Assembly (NCBI GenBank): GCA_963737225.1
Contig: CAVTSA010000010.1
Location: 62,001-126,000 of the forward strand
Source of the DNA: CAVTSA01 sp963737225
Lineage (GTDB): Bacteria; Chloroflexota; Dormibacteria; Dormibacterales; Dormibacteraceae
Direction of reading: 5' to 3'
Length of the DNA stretch: 64,000 nt
A model generated the notes under the pieces. The model ran no database searches. It saw nothing but the letters and a program-made list of their open reading frames with translations, and was not told the origin of the DNA. Below are positions 50,735 through 58,723 of this stretch, one piece after another. Position numbers and translations under genes: made by a program. Numbering within the stretch: the first letter of the stretch is position 1; each line of letters opens with the position of its first letter.

Positions 50735-51346
50735 ATGGCGGCGGCTCGGAACGACCCCACCACCGCCCGGGGTGCGGGGGGGCCGCACTGGACCTCGAGG
50801 ATCATCTTCAGGCTGGCCTTCGGAATCCTCACCGCGGTACTGGGAGCCCTGGTGGTGTTCTGGCCCGGCCACCCGGTCCCGCTCGTGTCCGTCCTCTTCG
50901 GTGTCCAGCTGATCCTGAGCGCCGTCTTTCGCTTCATCTCCGCCATCGGAACGGGCGGGCGTCAGTGGATGCGGGCCGTCAACCTGGTCGCCGGCGTGAT
51001 CGCGCTGATCGCCGGGCTCTTCTTCCTGAGACACCCCTACTCCCTCGGGAGCGGGACGCTCGTGCTGGGTCTGGTGCTGGGGATCTACTGGGTGGTGACC
51101 GGCGCGATCGACCTCTTCACCGTCATCACCCAGAGTCATCTGCCGCGCCGTGGGATGACCGCCCTGACCGCGATCCTGAGCCTGGTCGTCGGGATCATCG
51201 TGCTTGTCGAGCCGTCCGTCTCGATGACCCTCATCGCCTGGGTCCTGGGCGGCTTCCTCTTGGTGGTGGGGGTGATCACGATCGTGCAGGCGCTCCTGCT
51301 GCGCCAGCAACCCACGCGCACTGGCGAGGGCTCGCCGGCCCGCTGA
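50735..51346 (+). CDS. HdeD-family membrane protein (DUF308)
   Basis: 203 residues with six hydrophobic helices arranged as three repeated hairpins: FRLAFGILTAVLGALVVFWPGHPVPLVSVLFGVQLILSAVF, AVNLVAGVIALIAGLFFLRHPYSLGSGTLVLGLVLGIYWVVTGAIDL, LTAILSLVVGIIVLVEPSVSMTLIAWVLGGFLLVVG. The W/x-P-x-x-S/P turn in each repeat is the DUF308 mark. HdeD is linked to acid resistance in enterobacteria; here only the family can be stated. Confidence 0.88.
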   Translation: MAAARNDPTTARGAGGPHWTSRIIFRLAFGILTAVLGALVVFWPGHPVPLVSVLFGVQLILSAVFRFISAIGTGGRQWMRAVNLVAGVIALIAGLFFLRHPYSLGSGTLVLGLVLGIYWVVTGAIDLFTVITQSHLPRRGMTALTAILSLVVGIIVLVEPSVSMTLIAWVLGGFLLVVGVITIVQALLLRQQPTRTGEGSPAR

Positions 51347-51455
51347 GCGGAGCTCGCGCACCGTCCCGACTGGGCGGGCGGCCAGGCCGGAAACTGGCTA
51401 TTGACAGGCTCCTCGGAATACGGAAAGCTCTCTGAAAACGCTTGGAGGGGCAACC

Positions 51456-52910
51456 ATGGCGAGCACGGCGAGCGAGCAAGGCGCGGGCGGTCCTACGACC
51501 CTGGCATCCGGATCGATCGGCCTGCCGCAGGCCCTGTTTCAGGCCATCACCCACATGGGCCCGGGAGCGGCGGTCGCCTTCTCGCTGCTGATCGGGTTCG
51601 CCTTCGCCGGCCCGGTGATGCCGCTGTCCGTCCTGATCACGCTGGTCGTCGTGCTCCTGATCGCCAACAGCGTGGGCCAGATGGCGCGCCACGTCCCGGC
51701 AGCAGGTGGCGTGTACGCCTACGCGGCGAACGGGGCCGGAGCGGCGCTGGGGTTCCTGGTCGGATGGTTCGACGTCCTGCTCGAGCTCATCGTGCCGCCG
51801 GGCATCACGCTGGTCCTGGGCATCATCGTGCAGGACGCGTTCGCCGCGGGTGGCATCAACGCGCCGTGGTGGATCTGGACCGTCGCGATGCTGCTGATCT
51901 CGGCCTTCCTCAACTACCGCGGGGTCCGGCTGAGCACCAACTTCGGCGTCTTCTTCGGGATCTTCGAGATGGCCGTCTTCCTGGCGCTCGCCCTTTTCAT
52001 GATCTTCAAGGCGGGCAGCGCGAACACGCTTCAGGTCTTCAACCCCGCCCACGCCCAGGGTGCGTGGTCAGGCGTCTTCAAGGGCGTCGTCTACTCGATC
52101 CTCGCCTTCCAGGGCTTCGAGTGCGCGGCCCCGCTCGGCGAGGAAGCCAGGAACCCCCGGCGCACGATCGTGCAGGCGACGCTCTTCTCGGCTCTCATCG
52201 TCGGCGTCTTCTACTTCATCTGCTCGTACGCCGCGGTCATGGGCTGGGGCTTCGACAAGATGGCCAGCTACGCGACCAACTCCAATCCCTGGCAGGTGCT
52301 GGCCATGCACTTCTGGGGCATCGGCTGGCTCCTCATCCTGCTGGCTCTTCTCAACAGCGCGCTCGGCAACGCGAGCGGTGGCTTCACCGCGGCGACCCGC
52401 ATCGTCTTCGCGATGGGCCGGGTCGGCGCGCTGCCTCGCGGCCTGGCACGCACGCACCCGACCTATCGGACCCCCGACGTGGCGGTCATCTTCCAGCTGG
52501 TCTTCAGCCTCCTGGTCGTGCTCGTGCTCGGCCTCTGGCTCGGTCCCTTCCCCGCCTTCGAGATCGTCGGGACCGTGCTCACGGTCCTGGTGATCGTGGT
52601 CTACATCATCGTGTGCTGCGGCAGCGTCGCCTACTACCTCCGGAAGTACCGACCGGAGTTCAACGTGTTCCTCCACGGCGTCTTCCCGATCCTCGCCTCG
52701 CTGATCCTGCTCGCGCCCCTCTACTTCCAGTTCATCCCGGTGCCACCGTCGCCGATCGAGCAGGCGAACTATTTCGCGGTGGGCTGGATTGCGGTCGGCA
52801 TCATCCTCATGGTGGTTCTGGCCAGGTTCCGACCGCAGGCGCTGCGAGACGCGGGCGCGATCTTCGTCCAGGACAAGCCGGTGGCGGAGGAAGCGCGTGG
52901 CACGCCTTGA
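51456..52910 (+). CDS. APC-superfamily amino acid permease
   Basis: 484 residues with about 12 helices. The first helix region reads LPQALFQAITHMGPGAAVAFSLLIGFAFAGPVMPLSVLI, with the GPG-type unwound segment that binds the substrate amino/carboxyl groups; later FQGFECAAPLGEEARNPRRTIVQATLFSAL and ALGNASGGFTAATRIVFAMGRVGALPRGLARTHPTYRTP are typical APC motifs. It imports amino acids or related amines. It overlaps the following SDR gene by 14 nt, so transport and oxidation of the same compound are plausible. Confidence 0.9.
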   Translation: MASTASEQGAGGPTTLASGSIGLPQALFQAITHMGPGAAVAFSLLIGFAFAGPVMPLSVLITLVVVLLIANSVGQMARHVPAAGGVYAYAANGAGAALGFLVGWFDVLLELIVPPGITLVLGIIVQDAFAAGGINAPWWIWTVAMLLISAFLNYRGVRLSTNFGVFFGIFEMAVFLALALFMIFKAGSANTLQVFNPAHAQGAWSGVFKGVVYSILAFQGFECAAPLGEEARNPRRTIVQATLFSALIVGVFYFICSYAAVMGWGFDKMASYATNSNPWQVLAMHFWGIGWLLILLALLNSALGNASGGFTAATRIVFAMGRVGALPRGLARTHPTYRTPDVAVIFQLVFSLLVVLVLGLWLGPFPAFEIVGTVLTVLVIVVYIIVCCGSVAYYLRKYRPEFNVFLHGVFPILASLILLAPLYFQFIPVPPSPIEQANYFAVGWIAVGIILMVVLARFRPQALRDAGAIFVQDKPVAEEARGTP

Positions 52911-53652
52911 CGGCAAGGCCGCGATCGTCACCGGCGCGGCTCGCGGGATCGGAAAGGCGATCGCGACCCGGTTCCATCGGGACGGTGCGCGGCTGGTGCT
53001 CTGGGACCTGCGGGCCGACGAGCTGAGCGCGGCCTGCGCCGAGCTCGAGGGCAGCGGCCCGGACGTGCACGGGGCGGTCGTCGACGTCACCGATCGCCGC
53101 GGCGTGGAGGCGGGGGTGACAGAGGCCTATGAGCGGCTCGGACGCATCGACATCCTGGCCAACAATGCCGGCATCGGGGGCTTCACGCCCTTCCTTGAGA
53201 TGAGCGATCAGGAATGGCAGCGCATGCTCGACGTCGACCTCACCGGTGTCTTCATCTGCTCCCAGGTGGTGGCGCGGCGAATGCGAGAACAGGGGTCGGG
53301 CGCGATCGTCAACATGGCCTCGACGAACGGGCTGCTCGGCGAGGCGCTGGAGGCGCACTACAACGCCGCCAAGGGTGGAGTGGTGCTCCTGACCAAGACG
53401 ATGGCGATCGAGCTCGCCCCCTACGGGATCCGCGTCAACTCCGTGTGTCCGGGCTTCATCCTCACCGACCTCGCACGCGAGGCCGGCCTGCCGCAGGAGG
53501 AGATCGACGACTACGCCCGCAAGATCCCGATGGGGCGCACCGGGAGGCCCGAAGAGGTGGCGGCCGCGTTCTCGTTCCTGGCTTCCGACGACGCCTCGTT
53601 CATCACCGGGACCGAGGTCGTGGTCGACGGGGGCCAGATCTGCCAGGAGTGA
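52897..53652 (+). CDS. Short-chain dehydrogenase/reductase
   Basis: 251 residues from GTG 52897 inside the end of the permease gene. Classical SDR features: VTGAARGIGKAIATRFH (cofactor loop), LWDLRADE (Asp suggests NAD preference), ILANNAGIGG, and the catalytic Ser-Tyr-Lys in NMASTNG and HYNAAKGGVV. The C-terminus ITGTEVVVDGGQ is standard. It probably oxidises an alcohol or amino-alcohol carried by the upstream permease. Confidence 0.9.
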   Translation: MARLDGKAAIVTGAARGIGKAIATRFHRDGARLVLWDLRADELSAACAELEGSGPDVHGAVVDVTDRRGVEAGVTEAYERLGRIDILANNAGIGGFTPFLEMSDQEWQRMLDVDLTGVFICSQVVARRMREQGSGAIVNMASTNGLLGEALEAHYNAAKGGVVLLTKTMAIELAPYGIRVNSVCPGFILTDLAREAGLPQEEIDDYARKIPMGRTGRPEEVAAAFSFLASDDASFITGTEVVVDGGQICQE

Positions 53653-53670
53653 CGTCGGGCGAACCGACCG

Positions 53671-53735
53671 TTGGTGCACCAATCGCCCAGTTGCGCTGCT
53701 CGAAATGGGCAATTGGTGCACCAATCGCCCTTTGC
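53671..53735. repeat. Paired palindromes, family D2 (GTGCAC centres, 42 bp apart)
   Basis: TTGGTGCACCAA cores are centred on GTGCAC at 53674-53679 and 53716-53721. The second copy extends to a 24-nt near-palindrome (53707-53730; GGGC and GCCC ends, 22 of 24 matched). A third partial TTTGCACCAT follows. The gap is between two plus-strand genes. The pair at 55290-55350 is a close relative. Confidence 0.8.
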
Positions 53736-53854
53736 ACCATCGGCGCCGCCGCGCCTCGCGCTCGGGGTGACGCTGACGCCGGTCCCATACTGGCTCCCGT
53801 GGTGGGAGAGCAGCGGCACCAGCCCGTGCCGCAGAGGCCGGCCCCCAGCGGCCG

Positions 53855-55276
53855 ATGACCGCCGCCTCTTCGTCACCCGGTCGACCCCCCTCCCCGGCCC
53901 CCGAGCCGGTTGCGGGTCGGCGTCGCTACGTGATCTTCGGCGTCACGACCCTGGGCATCCTGATGGCCTCGATCGACGGCACGATCGTGGCCACCGCCCT
54001 GCAGACGATCACCCGCGACCTGCACACCACGGTCGGGTGGAGCACCTGGACGCTCACCACCTACAGCCTGGGCTCGATCGTGGCGATGCCGATCGCGGGG
54101 AGGCTCAGCGACAGCCTCGGCCGGCGCCGCATGTTCCTCATCTTCGTCGCGATCTTTACGACCGCCTCCCTGCTGGCAGGCCTGTCGAGGAACATCTACG
54201 TGCTGATCGCGCTCCGCTTCATCCAGGCGATGGGCGGCGGCGGATTGATGCCGTCCACGATGGGGACCGTCTCCGACCTGTTCCCGCGCGATCGTGACCG
54301 CGCGATCGGTCTCATCAGCTCGGTGTTCCCGCTGGGAGCGTTGATCGGCCCCGCGCTGGGGGGATTCATCGTCAGCAACTGGTCCTGGCGGTACGTGTTC
54401 TTCGTCAACGTCCCGATCGGGATCGTGCTGCTGGTGCTGCTGTACGTGCTCCTACCCAGGGATCGCCTGTCGGTGAGGCCGCGGATCGACGTGCTCGGCG
54501 CGGTGCTGATGGGGAGCGCGCTGATAACCCTCATGCTCGGCATCAGCAGCCTCGGCCAGGGGGCCGGCCCTGCCGCCTGGTTGGTCGTCGCGCTCGGTGT
54601 CGGCCTCGGCGGCGCCTTCCTGTTCGAGCAGCGGCGGGCGTCACAGGCGATCCTGCCGCCCGCGCTCCTGCAGCGGCGGGAGTTCCTGGTGATCAACGGG
54701 ATCAACGTCTTCTACGGCGCCTGTGCCTTCGGCATCTTCTCGCTGGTGCCTCTGTACGCGGAGATCCGCTACCACCTGAGCCCGCTCGCCGCCGGCACGC
54801 TGCTCTCGGTGCGGGCGATCGGGATGGCAGTGCTGTCGGTATCGATCTCGCTGGTGCTGCACCGGATCGGCTATCGCAAGCCGATGATCGCGGGCTTCCT
54901 GCTGCTCTCGCTCGGCCTCTTCCTGCTCGCGGTGCCGGCGCCGGGAGAGCAGCCCTTCGTCTGGCTCGGTCTGTCCGCCCTGATCTGCGGTGTCGGCATC
55001 GGCACCGCCGGGCCCCCGTCGAACAACGCCGCCATCCGGCTGATGCCGGACCAGGTGGCCGCCATCTCCGGGCTGCGGGCGATGTTCCGCATGACCGGCG
55101 GCATCCTGGCGATCACCATCACGGCCGCGGTGATCGGGACCGGCGGCAACGAGGCGGAGGCGCTCGGCCACGCGTTCGCCGTCTTCGGCGCGATCGCGAT
55201 CCTGGTCGCGCCCGCCGTCCTGGCCGTCCCGGAGCGAACCCCGCGGGCGAAGCCGGACCTCGCCGGCCAGGGATGA
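53855..55276 (+). CDS. MFS transporter, DHA2 (EmrB/QacA-like) family
   Basis: 473 residues with 12-14 helices. FGVTTLGILMASIDGTIVATALQTI at helix 1 carries the D1-type motif D-G-T-I-V-A-T-A, followed by GRLSDSLGRRRMFLIF (motif A) and ALRFIQAMGGGGLMPSTMGTVSDLFPRDRDRAIGLISSVFPLGALIGPALGGFI (motif C). It is a proton-driven exporter of drugs or metabolites. The gap to the SDR upstream contains palindromes, so it is probably a separate unit. Convergent with the next SDR. Confidence 0.9.
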   Translation: MTAASSSPGRPPSPAPEPVAGRRRYVIFGVTTLGILMASIDGTIVATALQTITRDLHTTVGWSTWTLTTYSLGSIVAMPIAGRLSDSLGRRRMFLIFVAIFTTASLLAGLSRNIYVLIALRFIQAMGGGGLMPSTMGTVSDLFPRDRDRAIGLISSVFPLGALIGPALGGFIVSNWSWRYVFFVNVPIGIVLLVLLYVLLPRDRLSVRPRIDVLGAVLMGSALITLMLGISSLGQGAGPAAWLVVALGVGLGGAFLFEQRRASQAILPPALLQRREFLVINGINVFYGACAFGIFSLVPLYAEIRYHLSPLAAGTLLSVRAIGMAVLSVSISLVLHRIGYRKPMIAGFLLLSLGLFLLAVPAPGEQPFVWLGLSALICGVGIGTAGPPSNNAAIRLMPDQVAAISGLRAMFRMTGGILAITITAAVIGTGGNEAEALGHAFAVFGAIAILVAPAVLAVPERTPRAKPDLAGQG

Positions 55277-55289
55277 CCACTCGCGAGTG

Positions 55290-55350
55290 GGCCGTTGGTG
55301 CACCACTCGCCCGTTTGGCATGGGCGAGGTGGGGCGTTGGCGCACCAATC
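55290..55350. repeat. Paired palindromes, family D2 (centres 42 bp apart), convergent gap
   Basis: GGGCCGTTGGTGCACCACTC (55290-55309, with GCCC after) and a second unit with GCGCAC at 55340-55345 (one base from GTGCAC) are centred 42 bp apart in the 88-nt gap between the MFS gene and the convergent SDR gene. Confidence 0.7.
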
Positions 55351-55364
55351 GCCTTTTGCAGCCG

Positions 55365-56144
55365 TTACAGTGCCGCTCCCCCGTCCACCGTGATCATGGA
55401 TCCGGTGACCATGGCCGCGTCGTCCGACACCGCGAACAGGCAGACCCGGGCCACGTCGTCCGCCGTCTGCAGCCGTCCGAGGGGCGTCGAGTCAACGCGG
55501 CGCGCGTAACTGACGGGGTTCGAGATGCTGGTCCTCTCGTCGTTCGGGCTGTAGGGTGTGTCGTCGCGGATGAAGGGTGTGTCCACGTGTCCCGGAGAGA
55601 CGAGTACGCAACGAATCCCCTCGGGAGCGAACTCGGCTGCCGCGCAGCGGGTGAGCGCGACCAGGCCGGTCTTCGCCGCCGCGTACCCGGGGCTGCCGCC
55701 GGCGGGCCGGATCGACGCCAGCGACCCCAGGTTGACGATCACGCCGCGACCCGCGCGCCGCATCGACGGCACCACCGCCTTGATGCCGAGGAAGGAGCCG
55801 GTCAGGATGGTGTCCAGGATCAGGTGCCACTGATCCTCGGTCTGCTCGTCGAACCCGACACGCACGTTGGCGCCGGCGTTGTTGCACAGGATCGTGACGG
55901 GCCCATAGACGGTCTCGGCTGCGCGAACCGCCTCCGCCCACCCGGTGGCGCTCCGCACATCCAGGCCCGCGGGGGTCGCCTTCCCTCCTCGACCGGCGAT
56001 CTCCCCGGCGACCGCGGCCGCCTTCCCCGGCCTCAGGTCCGCGACGACGACGGCCGCCCCCTCACTCGCGAAGAGGCGAGCCTGCGCGCCTCCGATCGCC
56101 CCTCCGCCGCCGGTGATCAAGGCAACCCGCCCCTGAAGTCTCAC
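55365..56144 (-). CDS. Short-chain dehydrogenase/reductase
   Basis: 259 residues from GTG 56144. Cofactor loop ITGGGGAIGGAQARLF, then VVVADLRPGK (Asp, NAD-type), CNNAGANVRVG, catalytic NLGSLAS and GYAAAKTGLVALTRC, and TGSMITVDGG at the end. It differs clearly from the SDR at 52.9 kb, so the two are not recent duplicates. It is divergent from the enolase-superfamily gene (192 nt) and may oxidise an intermediate in the same pathway. Confidence 0.9.
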   Translation of the reverse strand: MRLQGRVALITGGGGAIGGAQARLFASEGAAVVVADLRPGKAAAVAGEIAGRGGKATPAGLDVRSATGWAEAVRAAETVYGPVTILCNNAGANVRVGFDEQTEDQWHLILDTILTGSFLGIKAVVPSMRRAGRGVIVNLGSLASIRPAGGSPGYAAAKTGLVALTRCAAAEFAPEGIRCVLVSPGHVDTPFIRDDTPYSPNDERTSISNPVSYARRVDSTPLGRLQTADDVARVCLFAVSDDAAMVTGSMITVDGGAAL

Positions 56145-56336
56145 TGTTGGCTCCCCTCCTCCGGTCCCGACGGGCCCGCGACTGGCGGCCCGGTCCTCGA
56201 TCCTTCGGGGCCACCATAGATCAGGAGATGGGGAGGAACGGGGCGGTCCCGCCGCCGGGGGGCTGAGCTCCCACTCCCAGCACAGGGGACTGGTTAGGAT
56301 GACGCCGTCCGGACCGGTTCAACGGGGGGAGGGCCC

Positions 56337-57551
56337 ATGAAGATCACCCGCATCGACACCGTCCAGGCGGAGCGCCACGACAACCTGCTGTGGGTTCAGG
56401 TCCACACCGACGAGGGGCTGGTCGGCCTCGGCGAAACGTTCCGCGACGCGGACTCCGTCGCCGGCTACATCCACCACACCGTGAGTCCGTACCTGCTGGG
56501 TCAGGACCCGCTCGCGATTCAGCGACACGCCGCGGCCCTCGGCGGCACGATGGCGACCCGGGCGATCGGGACCGAGATGCGAGCCCTGTCCGCGGTTGAC
56601 ATCGCGCTCTGGGATCTGTTCGGCCAGAGCGTCGGACTCCCTGTCTACCGCTGCCTGGGCGGGCCGGTTCGGGACGGCATCCGTATCTACAACACCTGCG
56701 CCGGGCCGGGATACAACTCGGGCAAGGCCGCGCTGCCGGGCGAGTCGTTCGCGACCGCGTGGGGCCTCGAGGACCAGGCGGGGGGCCTCGAGGACCTGCG
56801 CATGTGGCTGATCGAGGGTCGAGCGGGTGAGCTGGCGCGGTCCCTCCTCGATTCAGGCATCACCGCGATGAAGATCTGGCCGTTCGACCAGTTCGCCGAC
56901 GAGTCCGGCGGGGAGCACATCACCCCCTGGCAGCTCGAGCAGGCGCTGCAGCCGTTCCGGGACATCCGGGAGGCGGTGGGAATGCGGATGGAGATCGCGG
57001 TCGAGCTCCACTCACGCTGGAACCTCGCCTCGGCGATCACGATCGCCGAGGCCCTGGAGGAGATCCGCCCGCTGTGGTTCGAGGACCCGATCGTGATGGA
57101 CGACCCGGACGTACTCGCCACCTTCGCCCGCTCGACCCGGGTACCGACCACGATGTCGGAGACGCTGGCCGGCACCGTCGCCTTCCGGAAGATGCTCGAT
57201 CGCTCGGCGGTCGGGATCGTGATGTTCGATCCCGGCTGGGTCGGCGGTATCACCGAATCCCGGCGGATCTCCGAGCTGGCGGCGACGTATCACCGGGCGG
57301 TCGCGCCTCACGACTGCACCGGCCCCGTCGTCTACGCGGCGGGCACGCACCTCTGCCTGGCGATGACGAACGCCCTGATCCAGGAGGGGGTCCGCGCCTA
57401 CTACCGGGGGTGGTACCGGGAGGTGGTGACCGAGCTTCCCATCGTCGAGCGAGGCCAGGTGCGTCCGCCGGACGGCCCCGGCCTGGGCACCGCGCTGCGA
57501 GCGGAGTTCCTCGCCCGGCCGGATGTCTCGGTGCGCCGCAGCGAAGGGTGA
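56337..57551 (+). CDS. Enolase-superfamily dehydratase (mandelate racemase / galactonate dehydratase-like)
   Basis: 404 residues. The capping domain starts MKITRIDTVQAERHDNLLWVQVHTDEGLVGLGE; the barrel contains TAMKIWPFD (Lys of the KxK/KxW-type position), metal ligands in AVELHSRWN, WFEDPIV and TMSETLAGT, and PHDCTGPVVYAAGTH. The MR subgroup abstracts the alpha-proton of a carboxylate, typically dehydrating an acid sugar. GGGGGGAGGG lies just upstream of ATG. Neighbouring SDRs and permease suggest a sugar-acid or related catabolic route. Confidence 0.85.
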   Translation: MKITRIDTVQAERHDNLLWVQVHTDEGLVGLGETFRDADSVAGYIHHTVSPYLLGQDPLAIQRHAAALGGTMATRAIGTEMRALSAVDIALWDLFGQSVGLPVYRCLGGPVRDGIRIYNTCAGPGYNSGKAALPGESFATAWGLEDQAGGLEDLRMWLIEGRAGELARSLLDSGITAMKIWPFDQFADESGGEHITPWQLEQALQPFRDIREAVGMRMEIAVELHSRWNLASAITIAEALEEIRPLWFEDPIVMDDPDVLATFARSTRVPTTMSETLAGTVAFRKMLDRSAVGIVMFDPGWVGGITESRRISELAATYHRAVAPHDCTGPVVYAAGTHLCLAMTNALIQEGVRAYYRGWYREVVTELPIVERGQVRPPDGPGLGTALRAEFLARPDVSVRRSEG

Positions 57552-57564
57552 GCCCCCCACCGGA

Positions 57565-57609
57565 ACGCTCTCCGTCGCGACGCTCTCCGTCCAGACGCTC
57601 TCAGTCGAG
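57565..57609. repeat. Three 15-bp tandem repeats, convergent gap
   Basis: ACGCTCTCCGTCGCG (57565-57579), ACGCTCTCCGTCCAG (57580-57594) and ACGCTCTCAGTCGAG (57595-57609) form an uninterrupted array starting in the 49-nt gap after the enolase-superfamily gene and running into the 3' end of the regulator gene. The period is a multiple of three, so it can extend coding frames without shift. Confidence 0.7.
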
Positions 57610-58539
57610 ACGCGGGGCGCGGGCGGCGGGAACGGCGCGCAGGACGATTTCGAGCGCATCGGATACGTGCCGCCGGCTCAGGTCCTGCGCCCGAGCGCCG
57701 TCTCCCTTCGCGATGGCCTGGGCGATCGACTGGTGGTCGGCGCGTGCCCGCCGGCGGTCTTCCGGTGTGTACAGCACCGCCACCCGGTGATTGAAGTAGT
57801 ACTGCCGGCTCTGAAAGATGGTGTCGGCCAGATGCCGGTTGCCGGCGGCCGCAATCACCGCGTCGTGAAACGACTCGTTCCAGTGGACGAAGTCGGGATC
57901 GGTGCTGTCAGCCGGCGGCCGCTCCGCGGCGTGGCCGAGGATGGCCTGACGCTGCTCGCGGCCGGCACGGCGGCTGGCAAGGTACGCCGCGTACCCCTCC
58001 AGGCAAGCTCTTACCTCGTAGATCTCGGAGATCTCATCGGGCGTGTGTTCGTGGATGACCCAGCTCCGCCCCCGGTGCTCGACCAGTCCGTCGGCGGCGA
58101 GCCGCTGCAGACACTCCCGGATCGGGGTCCGGCTGACATCGAGCGCTCGCGCCAGATCGGTCTCCACGAGCCTGTCATTCGGGCGCAGATCGCCTTCGAC
58201 GATCGAGCGGCGCAGACGTTGATAGAGCGATCGACTCCGTGAGTCCTCGTCGAACGCGTTGCGCCGGCTGGTGGTGGCGGCGCGAACGAGTTGACGGATG
58301 CCGTCACTGTCAGACGCGGACTCCGTCGCCGGGACCGGCCACAGTTCCGGCATGCCGACCGCCTCACCGAGCTGCACCGCGAGCCGCAGTGACGGTTGTC
58401 GCTTGCCACGCTCGATCAGACTCAGATGTGCTGTCGAGATCCGGGCCTTCTGAGCGAGCTGGTCAAGTCTCAGGCCGAGAGCCTGCCGCCGTTCGCGCAG
58501 TCTGGAGCCCGCAGGTACTTCGCCCGTGTCCATGCTCAC
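57601..58539 (-). CDS. Dual-HTH regulator: XRE domain fused to GntR/FCD domain
   Basis: 312 residues (GTG 58539, or ATG 58533). Residues ~12-70 form an XRE/Cro-type helix-turn-helix (RLRERRQALGLRLDQLAQKARISTAHLSLIERGKRQPSLRLAVQLGEAVGM). Residues ~100-165 form a GntR winged helix (LYQRLRRSIVEGDLRPNDRLVETDLARALDVSRTPIRECLQRLAADGLVEHRGRSWVI). The rest is an FCD ligand domain (EIYEVRACLEGYAAYLASRRA, FHDAVIAAAGNRHLADTI). It is divergent from the amidohydrolase gene, so it probably regulates it. Two DNA-binding domains in one chain are uncommon. Confidence 0.85.
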   Translation of the reverse strand: MSMDTGEVPAGSRLRERRQALGLRLDQLAQKARISTAHLSLIERGKRQPSLRLAVQLGEAVGMPELWPVPATESASDSDGIRQLVRAATTSRRNAFDEDSRSRSLYQRLRRSIVEGDLRPNDRLVETDLARALDVSRTPIRECLQRLAADGLVEHRGRSWVIHEHTPDEISEIYEVRACLEGYAAYLASRRAGREQRQAILGHAAERPPADSTDPDFVHWNESFHDAVIAAAGNRHLADTIFQSRQYYFNHRVAVLYTPEDRRRARADHQSIAQAIAKGDGARAQDLSRRHVSDALEIVLRAVPAARAPRLD

Positions 58540-58643
58540 TGTTCACCAGCAGCTGCTGATTGCCGTCTGCGAGGGCCCGACTCACGGTGCTGAGAGCGCA
58601 TCCCGGTATGGACTCACACCCACCGTCTGCCTGACTGGCTTTC

Positions 58644-58672
58644 TTGACACCGCATGCTAGTCAGTATACAAT
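58644..58672 (+). promoter_or_regulatory. Promoter with G(T/C)AT-N10-ATAC dyad for the imidazolonepropionase-like gene
   Basis: TTGACA (58644-58649) and TACAAT (58667-58672) are 17 bp apart, close to a consensus sigma-70 promoter. Between them GCAT-N10-ATAC (58652-58669) overlaps the -10 box, and CTGACT (58631-58636) faces AGTCAG (58659-58664). The same arrangement is found at 62454-62482. Confidence 0.7.
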
Positions 58673-58723
58673 CACAGTGAATCGGGAGGTAGTGCCGGCC
58701 GGATCGGGAGGGTCTTTCGCGCC

